In this document: one piece after another, positions 26,901 through 38,900 of the stretch
Layout: each line of letters opens with the position of its first letter
Position numbering within the stretch: position 1 is the first letter of the stretch
Source: Steromphala cineraria
Lineage: Eukaryota; Mollusca; Gastropoda; Trochida; Trochidae
Direction: 5' to 3'
Length of the DNA stretch: 64,000 bases
NCBI GenBank assembly: GCA_916613615.1
Contig: OU744732.1
Coordinates: forward strand, 30,080,673 to 30,144,672
The notes under the pieces: model-generated
Database searches by the model: none
Told to the model about the DNA's origin: nothing
Seen by the model: the letters and a program-made list of their open reading frames with translations, nothing else
Program-made: the position numbers and the translations under genes

Positions 26901-29900
26901 ATATACTAGGTATATATTCTTGTTGCACTATTCACCAACAGGGGGCAGTGCTTGTCACAATTTACCCGTGAGAACAGAAAATATCTTCACAAACTGCGAG
27001 TCATGGTTCATTATGGCTGTATAGTTGCTACTGTCGCAACATGGTGATTATTTACAGTCCACTACACACTGGTCACTTGCCATTCAAACAGCCGTCTTTT
27101 GCTTGTATATTGCGGGAAGAATGAGAGCTGACACAGTATTAATAGATATCAGTAACACGTAAATATAGGGTATACAGTCGTCTTTTGCTTGTAGATTGCA
27201 TGAAGAATGGGGACTGCCAATTATTAATGGCTTTCGGTTACATTTTTACAAAAAGGTATTTGGCAAAGGTGTTATTACTTTTGTTTGAAAAGATATGATG
27301 AATTCAGTTCGTATTTTAATTAATTTGCATACTTTAAGTTTAAGGATGCGATCAGCTACCAGATGAAAGACATGTGTATATAGTATATACCTCACCTTCA
27401 TGATTTTTCAAGAGATCTAAATGTGAAATGATGTTTTAAAATGAGTTTAGTGTTTAGCGACTGAGTAATTTTATTGTCACTTTTGTAGCATATTTTAAGC
27501 AGAATCAAAATTAGTCTTATCACATATCTAGCCATTCCGACTAGTGGATTTCTAAAACAAATAGCCAAAACTCATCTGTATATAGCCCAAAACATTGAAA
27601 TGATCTTGTTATCGTTAATATGTCACTAGTAATTCGGACTACCATTTCACTATCCCAGTAAGTTTTCTACTAGCCATGGACTACTGGACTAGGGCAAATT
27701 TCAATCCCTGCTTTAGGATGCAATCTCAACTTCAGGATTTATCAAAAGATTTAAATGTAAAATAATGTCTTAAAACATGTTGTCAAGTGTTTGTGTTATT
27801 CTATTGTCACAATTTAATGATACAGTGAGTGTGTTATTGTTTTACGCTGCTTGGGCAATATTTAAGCCATTAGCGGCATCAAATGATATATAAAAAAAAT
27901 ATATAACTGAAAACTACTTCAAAGCATGAACAGATTATACGCTGTGGCAGTCTGCACATTTAGAACACAACATTTCATGTATTAAATGTCACCTAAGAGC
28001 ATTGTTTATGACATGACATCAAAAAGAAAAACTGTTATTTTGACCTTGAGCAAAACCTGAAATGTCATTTTTTTAAAACCATAAATAAGCAATAAACACA
28101 CATGTATTTCAAAATACTAAATCAAGAATATGAGACGTTAAGAAGTTTAAATACATTGTCTGAAAATGTTGAAAATCATATATGCAGGGTTACTGTAGAA
28201 TGGGCAATATTTAACTTATCTTCTACTTTATAAATCTAGACTTACAAGAGCAACTCCCTGATTTTCATCATATAATTTTTTGTCTTTGATACAAATGTAA
28301 ATGGTACAATCATTATAAATACCAAAAATCTTGAACATTCATCTAGAAATGGCAAATAAACAATAAATACTTGTTTCCATTGAAAATCTAAAAACAGTCA
28401 TTTATGTTCATGGAAGGCAAAACCACACATTCAATTTACATGGATACTAGTTATGTTTGACACTTACTGATGTGCGTCATTGTCCAATTTTCGTTCAAAA
28501 TCGCGACTTCAAACCTCCCTATTTTCACTCTACAACTTTGATTACTTAAAATAATTCTTTCTCGCCCCATTCATAACTTCTCAATCAAATATCACTATTG
28601 ATAAAGTGTGTCATATGTGACCCCCAATTACTCATGGACTGGTTCTTTAAAGGCACCAATTTGAAATGTTAGCATTGTGAGAAAACAAATGTGCTGTATT
28701 ATGCTTATTCATTAACAAAATTAAGAAATATCTACTTGATTGATAGAATAGATGCATAATTACAAATGATTCGTAAAAGTTATCAGTTCTGACAGCATTT
28801 TGTCGTAGTAACGCATTCCATTACGTAGCTTTGATGATTGACTTCATTTCACAATGTTTTAATTTTTTGAGCGATACACTTTATTCTTTGGCAAATTGTT
28901 AAATCTTGAACAACTGAAATGCTAACCTCACAAACATATTTGAAACTAGATTAGCGTTTGCGGGATACTGCAAAAGCAGAGCAGCCCCGGAACTTGGGGT
29001 TTCGCCTTACCCTGTTCCGCCTTTTACAGGCCTCACCAAATTGGGAATTTTCTCGTGACCTTGACCTTTGACACTCAAGGTCACACAATCAATGAACAGA
29101 TTTAATTGAGTATAACATTATTGTAATGAAATAAAGTGTTAAAAATTAAATTAATCCATTTTCTCCATATATGTTGACCTTGCTGTGACCTTGACCTTCG
29201 ACAGTTCGTACCCAAAACTTTTTGAAAATTTTGAACTTCTCAAGAGATAATATATACAAAATCTAAACTTCATAGCACAAAAACTTTTCAAGTTATTGTG
29301 TTTACAAGGAATTGCAATAACTCATATCTCATGACCTTGACCTTTGACCTTCAAGGTCACACAATAATTGAACACTTTTTATTGAGTATAACAATCATGT
29401 ATTGATTAAAAGTGATCATAGTTAAAATAAGCATTTTCGTTAAACCATACTTAAGTCATGACCTTGCTGTGACCTTGACCTTTGACGGGTTGTAGCCGAA
29501 ACCTTTTCAAATTTTTTTACTTTTCCAAGGATGATATATACCAAGTTAGAGCTTCATAGCACAGAAACTTTTCAAGTTACCGTGTTTACAAAGAATTTTG
29601 CGGTGATTTTATAACTCGTGACCTTGACCTTTGACCTTGAAAGTGAACATGTCATAATGATTCCCTGGAAGTATTAACAATTAGACATGTTCATGAGTTC
29701 TGAAAAGCTAAATGGGATAAAGTTATACCCAAATTTAGTGCATTTTGTAATAACTCATATCTCATGACCTTGACCTTTGAACTTCAAGGTCACACAATCA
29801 TTGAACACTTTTTATTGAGTATAACAATCATGTATTGATTAAAAGTGTTCATAGTTAAAATAAAGCATTTTTGCTAAAACATGTGTACGTCATGACCTTG

Positions 29901-32900
29901 CTGTGACCTTGACCTTTGACGGATTGTAGCCAAAACCTTTTCAATTTTTTTTACTTTTCCAAGGATGATATATACCAAGTTAGAGCTTCATAGCACAAAA
30001 ACTTTTCAAGTTATCGCGTTTACAAGGAATTCTTAGAGTGAATACATATCTTGTGACCTTGACCTTTGACCTTGAAAGTGAACGTGTCAAAATCATTCCC
30101 CCGGTATGAGGTATGAGTAGTAAGGTATGAATAAGAGTTCTGGAATGCTTAGTGGAAAAAAGTTATAGCTAGTAGTACGAGTGCGGCGGCTGCGATGGAA
30201 ACTTCACAAAAACTGATAGCAGCCCCGTCCTAAGACGGGGCTGCTAATTAATTGTGAAGTTATCATGAAAAAATAATTTATAATTGTAAACAGGAAAATT
30301 CCTCCTGAATTTCGTTTCCACAAAAAATACCCCGCATGAATGGTCCCTTTAACAATCACAGAAACTAAATGAACAACAACTGATGTGGAATATTTTTTTT
30401 TAGCATGACCTACATTTGAAATGGTTTGAAATTATCACAGTAAAGATTTCTTCAAGTGAGAAGTGACACAATTATTTTTATGCCATTAACATATATTTAT
30501 TTTTCATACAACCACTGAAGCAAACAAGTTTTTATGATTTATAACTCTAATTGAGTTGTGGGACTAACAAAAGCAAGAACCATTTACAACATGAATCAAT
30601 TGTAAGTAAAGTAATCCTCCTGTTCAGTTATTGCTCTCAAAACAGGTCAAACTTTTAAGTTGCTTTTGTTGAATAATATATGTCTACAACTCCAACAAAA
30701 CCATCGTGGGAAAATGTATATTTTTTGACAGGTATCAACTTATTTCTTCTTTCGTAAAGAAAGAACATATTTTGTAGTTAGAAAATATTCAGCACTGATA
30801 AAAATCAAAGAATCGTATATTTCGCTCAAAATACTGTTCTTTATTCGACAAAGCTAAGAAACCTTATAGTTCACTCTTGTACACCTCCAGGCATTTCACA
30901 TAAGATATATACACCATTTTCTGTATTATATTATGCTTATCAAAATATGTAGAGAATTTGTATACTTATATCAAGTTACAAATCAAAAATGTTAGAATCT
31001 AACTGTTGTGAATGTCTGATTTAAGTGAAGTGATGTGATATGTTTTTTCCCGAGAACTAATGAAGAATTGAAGTTGTTCTTATTGATAATCAACTTCTTT
31101 ATTGCATGAAATGTGACGTTTCGGTGTCGGTACTTACACCATTATCAAGCATGTGATGTCGATGTTAGTACCTACACCGAATCTTTGCATTTCATGCAAT
31201 AAAGAAGTGGATTATCCATAAGAACTTGTTCTTCTTCATCAAACCAACTTCTTAAATGTCTCTCAAAGAAGTAATGAAGAATTGTCAAGGGTCAGATGAC
31301 CATAATCTTCATCCTGTGATGTGAAGGGAGGGTCAAATTTCCAGGATTGCCATCCCTTTAAATCTAATCATGTTCTATTCCTTTACCACTGTAAAGGATC
31401 CCATCTGTTCAAACTCTATTCATACTCTTTGAGTCTGTGGGCTTGAATCTTGCAAGATCTCAACCCAAAAAATTACAAGAACTTGTACTATTTCAGATAG
31501 TAGGATCCCAGATATAAGAATATTGAATATTGAATATTGAATATTGAATATTGAATATTGAATATTGTTTACTTTCTTAATTACACACACTTTGTGTTAA
31601 ACAAGGTAACAAAAGATGACAACCTCTAATTTCAAAATTTTAAATTTTTTTGTGACTAGTTTTTACCTGTTTATGGCCCATCTCAGCAGCATTATGTAGA
31701 GGACTTCCTCCCAGGTTGTCAAGGGTTACCCTGGCCCCGCCCTCTTTCAGCAGCCAATCAACAACCTCGTGGTGACCTTTAGTGGCGGCAAAGTGAAGTG
31801 CCGAGGAACCATCGAAGTCTCGCTCATTAGCATTGCACTTCTGGTCTTTAACCTGGAAACATTGTTGTTTTTCATTGCAGGATACCATTTTACATCCTCG
31901 CTTTAGAAAACCTAAGCCTCCATACCGCAAAGTCGTTTGTGATATGACACTACCAGTCATGGTTCTTACAGTCAAAACAGAATAAAATTCCAGTACTTTT
32001 CAAGGACATTTTGCCATTTTTCAAGAATATATATATTGGCAGCCATTTTCCAAAGTGCCCCATTAGGACATCGGAATTTCTCAAATGTAATGGATTGTGA
32101 GAAGCGTAAATTACCGATTTTGTTGGAATGATTGGGAGCTCGCAGACTGGTTTGATTTCATTTCATTCTCTATCAATTTGCGCAGATAGCGGAACAAAGA
32201 TATTTCCATAATTTAATTTTGAACTATGTCACGGTAAATTCAAGTACATTTTGGAAAATTTCAAGGACACTACTGCGAAATTCTAGTACTTTTCAGGACA
32301 TTTAGTAAACATTGTAAATCCAAGTACTTTTTCAGAATCAATACAAAATTCAAGTACTATTCAAGTACTTGCCAGTACCGGTATGTAATTGTCTTCCTGA
32401 AGATTGAACTCTACCCATACCTTCCCACATAACTCCTTTAAAGGGACAGTACTATTGGGATATTTTTTGTGGAAACAATATTCAAGAGTAATTCCATGTT
32501 TATACTTATATATGATGATATGATCCTAAAATGAATATTTTTACACTTATTTTTGTATATATGTTAATGAGGGTAACATTTTAACTTTTCTAGATTTAAC
32601 AATTTGACAAGAATAGAATGCATCACTGCATCTTGAATTTCGTTTCAACAAAAATTACCCTGATAGGACTGTCCCTTTATTTAGTAATTAAATTAAACAG
32701 ACTAGCGATGTTCATTATTATTCGACAAAGGGACAAATCCAATAATAAACCAATTGGTCCAATAATAAACCAATCAAAATCAAGAATACACCAAAATCAA
32801 GATACATAAATAATTTTGAAGAATCCAATTTATTTAGCTGGTTTCCTAGTCTTGATTTGATTGTATTTCTGAATGAGGATGGAATAGAAAACACCTCTCT

Positions 32901-35900
32901 TATAATCATCACATCATCAAAATCGCAATGTTAAAAGTTGATGCATACAACCTTGCATTTATGATTTTACGAGTGCTTCAAACATTAAGAGTTCCAAATT
33001 AAGATCTAGTATTGAGAATTGCTTCCAATTTTGTGTTAAGACATAAAAGGAAAATATTTAACAAACAATTCACTTTGTATGATAAACAGTTGCATTCCTA
33101 TTCAAACAATAGTAAGTAACCGGCAAGTAGTACAGGAGGAGTTATGTCCCTTTGACAATTTGACTCTTCATTACAGATAAGATATGATGATACATCATTA
33201 AATCAAAACAAAGGAGGAAATTTCCTCATAATCCCTGAAGGAAATAAAAAGTCATCTTTATTCTGCCTGATGGTAATGATATCTGTCTAATTATGCAATA
33301 TCAGTGACTCATGATTTATCACTGTGATCTCATATCAAGGATGATTTGGTGTGTGAATAGCAATCAAAAAAGAATTTCCTTAGGCTAAATATTTGATGAA
33401 ATGTCACTGTGACTTTCATCTGAGAATGAACACTGTCTTATGACATTTCTATATGTGAAAAATCCCCTTTGAACATTACGGCAAACATTTTTAAGTCTTT
33501 GATTTTGATAATTGTCACAATATTTAGTTAAAGGTGCTACTTTCCCCTGGTAAATGCTTAGTTAAAATATTGGTGAAGTACCAAAAAGGAAGTTATTGAA
33601 GTTGTATTTTCGAAAACAAATTTTTACAGTCTCATCCCTACATAGTGTCACTTGTCACTCTCTAAAAACTTGTTTCGCAGCGATTATATTTTATAATTAT
33701 ATAAAGTAATATCTGAAAATTTCAACTGCTTTTACCTAATTAAGTAAGATTTATTACTTGCTTTCAAGCTTCAAGATTTGCCTTGCCAAGTGAAACTATG
33801 ACATTAATATTTGTATGTAAACGTATACTTCGGAGTTTCAAACTATTGATAAGAACACTTTAATACATCCAGCGTTCGAAATAACCACTAGCCCACTAGC
33901 CCAATGCTAGTTAAAATTCCCAAGGGCTAGTAAAAAATTATTGATGGTAGCCCGACCTGCTAGTGTAAAATTTTAAGTATTTCTCCAAAAAAGATCTGGT
34001 ATTAACCTTTATAAATTTTTACGTTGAAAATGACAGTTGCTTTGATTCTGACTCAGGGTGGTCTGATAGTGATTCTGATCTCATCAGGACCCTGAGTTTG
34101 ACTCGACTTAAAAAGGTAAACTTGTGAACTGATAGTGTTTGCTGAAACTTATTTGACTCCATAGCCAGTTCAAGCCCCCTAATGTATTGTAATTCAGTGA
34201 TTTACCTTACTCCCTTGAATTTCATGATATAAGAAAATAAATGACAACTTTTGTTAGTTGTTTGAAATCTGTATTGGTCTAGTAAATTTTCGTTTGGGCT
34301 AGTAACATTTTAAAGTTATTAGCCCTGTTTGCTAGTGACCTTGAACAATTATTTCATACACTGAATACATCAACTGGAGTTTAGTTTTATATGAAGCAAT
34401 AACTTAAAAAGGTTATTAAGCTTAATCAGGATATATTCAAAAGTCTAATCTCAACATACCAGCCACTTCACACAGTTGAGATGACCGTTCTGTGCAGCAG
34501 CCTGAGTGACCGACATGGCATCATACGAGTTAATCTTGAGAGAGCCGTTAGCGGAGAGAACGAGGTACTGAAGGATGTCCAGTGTCCCTGCTTGACCGGC
34601 CAGGTATACAGCGGTCACTCCGTTGTTCATCTGGAGGTTCACTGATCTGAAACCAAAGTTATTTTAATATAACATTAGAAATATGACAATAGTTAAATTT
34701 TTCAAGACTAGAATTCAAGGCTTCTTAAGGCCCTTTTCAAGGCTCTTCCTTGGAAAAATTTGTGCCAATAATTGAAGCAATTTAGAACAAACACAATTCC
34801 CATATGAGTGGCGGAAGGGACCCGCAGTAACAGAGCATGCTCACTCGACAATGACACAATTTGAAAATTAGGAAATCAAAGATGTCTGAATCCAATGATA
34901 TAAACAGATTAATACTAAATTTAAAGACGTTTGCATTTACATTTTTCTATGTCTAGTAGATTGATGTTTTTGAATTTATGACTTTTGAAGGCTATTTAGT
35001 TGTTTTCAAGGCTTATAAGGCTTTTGAACACCAAGTGCCCAACCTACTAGCTTTTTCAAGGCGTATATTAACCCTGAGTTTTATGCGATTTACCAGTAGA
35101 TTAAAAAACTTATTTCATTTAAAACTTCCCAGAGGGGCAGGTTGATCATATATTTCAATGTTATTTTATGCATAACTTTTTCAAATTGGAAATTTTGATT
35201 TTATCATTGAGGGGAAGGTATGGCTGAAATGTGAAAAGTATTTGGCTTGTGTAAGGTGCAATTTTTAGAAAATCACTTTCAGTGGCCAGCCCAGACGTAG
35301 TTTACATTTTATACATTTTACAATTTATACAAGCACATGGTTATGAAAAAATATATATATCAGCAGAAATTCTGCAAAGAGAAAACAAAATCAGCATTTT
35401 ATAGATATATTATCATATCTTATTCAAATTTCATATTCATTCAATTATTGACATTCACCTTTTTCTGCAATAAGTAAATGCTTGCTACCTGAAGGGCTAA
35501 AAAATGTCTTAACTAGCAATACTTTCAAGTGATGTTAATCCCCTCCTCCCTTCCCTTTTTTCTTAGTTTCATTGATATTGGGCAACCAAAGATTGATTTC
35601 AATAAAACAAGCAACATAAATACTAGACAAATCTAGCTTATAAATGAAAGTGCTCAAGTAGAGTTCTATTCCTTAGAAAATTTCTGCTTATATTAATAAT
35701 CAACTTTTTGCTGAAAATACCATGTAGCAAATTATTGCTAGTGGGTTTTAAATCAGGTAATAAATTATTTGAGATAACAAATATACTACAATTGGTATTA
35801 TTTAAGCTATTAAGTGTGAAAAAATAATAACAATCAAAATGGTGAATTATTATATTATATTCTCATCATAGCCTACAGAAATACAGTTTAGACCTATTTG

Positions 35901-38900
35901 TTACAAGCTACTAAAATTGATAAGATAAAATGCAAGATATAGTGCATAAGGTATTACATCAGTGCTAAGAATAGTAACAATCTTGACCTCTGACCTGGGT
36001 GGATATGAGACTGTATTACACACATACAAGCACCTGACCTTGTTCAATACCCAAACATTCAACATTCATACACAGAACTGGTTTGTCAACACAAAACAGG
36101 GTAGAAGCTCTCCTTTTGAAATTGTGTAAACAATAACAACAAAGGCGTCTTTATCACACTCTATGCTATTTTTGGTATAAACAAGAAAGTCTTTCAGAAA
36201 TTTGTTTGAAAATTTTCAGATTAAATCTTCTTCTTGAAACAACCTACTTGTTGCTGTACTCCTGTTGGTAATATTTTAGCCAACCAGTTTTTAAGCTTTG
36301 GAAATACAAGCATTTATTCAAGGAAATTAATCACGTCCAGTGGCGAATCCAGGATTTTTAACAGGGGTGGAGGGGTGGCATGGCGGTCACCTTGATTTTT
36401 TACTTGTATTTTTTGAAAATTTAAATATCCTGAAGGGGGTGTTCAAATTCGACTGACAACTCCCCTTGATACTGACATTTAGTATTTTATCAATTAATAT
36501 TTTGTAATCCTTTGGCCATTTTGCACTTTGGATGAAAGAAAGGCACATTAGCATTTAGCATTTTATTATTGATAAGAGCAATAGCCCATTTGAAACTCAG
36601 AAAACTACAAAAAAAATAGAGCCATTGGCTTTGTAGCTCTTCAGGCCTTACAACTGATTTTGCTTTAGGGTGTGGCCAATGTGGTTCCCCCCTTAATAGG
36701 GACCAAAGGGTCACAAAATCTACAATTATTAATCCTCAGGTCAAGGAGTCTATCCACCAAAGGTTACAGCTTTCTAGGCCTTATGGTTCTTGAGAAGAAG
36801 ATGAAAATATGTTTTTGAGGACGTGGCCACAAATGCTACCCTTTGTAATCCTCACTTGTCAAGGAGTCTGACACAAAGTTTCAGCTTTCTAGTCCTTAAT
36901 TATGGTTCTGGAGAAGAAGATGAAATTCCACAAAGTTTACGGACGGACGCCGGACACCATGCCATGCAATAAGCCCATCAGGCCTTACAGGTCAGATGAG
37001 CTAAAAAAGTAAGAAGTGGCCTTTGCCAAGGATGTCTTTCCTAATCCCTGCAAGGGGCTTATCTAGAGGCAGATAGTAACTGTATTTAAGACGCCTTTGA
37101 ATATCTTGACCCCAGGAAAAGAATGAAGAATGAAGTTGACTATTTCCCTGAAATGAAATATCTACAGGCTACATATCGGTCCCCTCTAGGGTATTGGGCA
37201 TAATTAAGGTTTAGGATGCCTAAGGCTAAAAGATCAAGTTCTATCAACTAAAATGTCCCCTTGAAATTAATTTCCACAAAATATACTCAGATATGACTGT
37301 CCCTTTAAAATTTGCAAAATGGTCAGTGTCTTCAACAATGCCTTATTATGGCCAAATGACCCCTTTGTCTAATCACCTGGGAACAACACTGTTTTGTATG
37401 CATCAAATATGCTATTGCTAATTTGGGTCTATTCTTGCAGGCATAAATTGATAGTAACTGCAAGTCAAACATACGCATGACGACACAACGTCCAGGTATT
37501 CTAGTCAGGTGCACTGTGGATGCAGCATACCTTCATGGTGACAGGGATGTGTCGCTCATTTCAAGTATGAAATACCTGTCTCATATATATTGGATATACA
37601 CCTCAACTTACAATCTTACATGCCAGACAAATGATGAAAATACATAAAACTAAGAGTCACTTTCATTCCTGTTATAAAAATTATTCTATCAATAAAAACA
37701 TTTAATAGGCATTTTCCAAATTTCCATGCCAGAGAAATGATGATAACAAAATGAAAATGTGCGTCACTTGCATTCCTAATGAATAAATATTATTCTACTA
37801 ATAAACATCTAATAGGCACGTTCCAAATTTCCATGCCAGAGAAATGATGATAACACATTGAAAATGTTTGTCGCTTTTGTTCTACTTATGCAATTTGAAC
37901 TATTTATAAAACACATAGTCAACACCTTCCAAGTTCTTTGAGAAGCATTTTTAAGGTGATTTGATGAAGGTGATGATGTTTTATGGAGTCACCTTTGTAT
38001 TGGAATATGTACGACACAAATATGCTGTTATTATAAGAGCTTGCTTGATTAACAGTGCTAGTTTCTACACACAAAAACTGCTGATATTGCAATAAAGAAT
38101 AACAATCTTCACACGTCATATACAGCTTGAAAAACGTATTTTCTAAATGTTTCATCTTAATATTTATACAGTAAATGTTACCTTATTTGAGATTGATTCA
38201 CATGACCAACAAAGTATAATTCATTAGATAAAATACTAAATCAAAGATTGGGAAAGGCAGGGGCCATGGGCCATTTTGCACATTGGATGAAAAATTGGCC
38301 CATTAATATTTTGAAGTTTACTATTGATATTATGGGAAATGGCCCATTTGAAATTCAGAAAATTGCAAAAAAATCCTGATAATGGTCCATTTGCCATTGC
38401 CAAAGATGTCTTTCCCAATACCCTGCTAAGTTGTTTTAAACCTTTTGAAAAAGCTTTTTGAAATACTTGGTTAGCGTTGTCTCTTATAAACAACATTGGT
38501 CTATCACTTAAACATATTGAGATAAGCGACTGCAATATTATTTTGACTGACCACTATGACTGTCGATAATACAGGTGTTTGTAGCACACAGGAATTTATT
38601 GATATCTTAGAATGATACACTGTTATCAGATCTATACACAAATACACATTATTCTATTCTTAATCATTTTCTTGGACAATATGAACATTTGACAGCGGAT
38701 AGTGTTAGCAGTGAAAATATATCTTTGTGTTTTATCAAATATAGAAATGGTTAAATGGATAAATATCAAATTAACTACAGATTTCTGTTGTTTGAAGTCC
38801 TAAAATATATATTTGTAAAACTTTTACATGAACATAGAGAATGAGTGATGTCTTAATAATAGAACACTTTGGCAATGTCTGTACAAGTATATTGAATACA

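Larger units (their letters stand above)
5249..31666 (-). other. 26.4-kb intron of the espin-like gene
   Basis: The intron between exons 3 and 4. All open frames here are short and lack conserved domains or paired splice sites. It is filled with dispersed repeats, fold-backs and tandem arrays listed separately. Stretches such as 8470-10180, 15750-18350 and 24000-25480 show only AT-rich sequence and weak local duplications (for example 'attctataaaa' blocks near 9.0 and 9.2 kb). Nothing further is supported there. Confidence 0.7.
31853..34459 (-). other. Intron 2 of the espin-like gene
   Basis: Contains the dispersed repeat at 31990-32385, the MITE at 32438-32680 and a copy of the 'ctagcc' repeat at 33868-34350. 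The remainder (32700-33860) is AT-rich with nothing recognisable. Confidence 0.7.
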
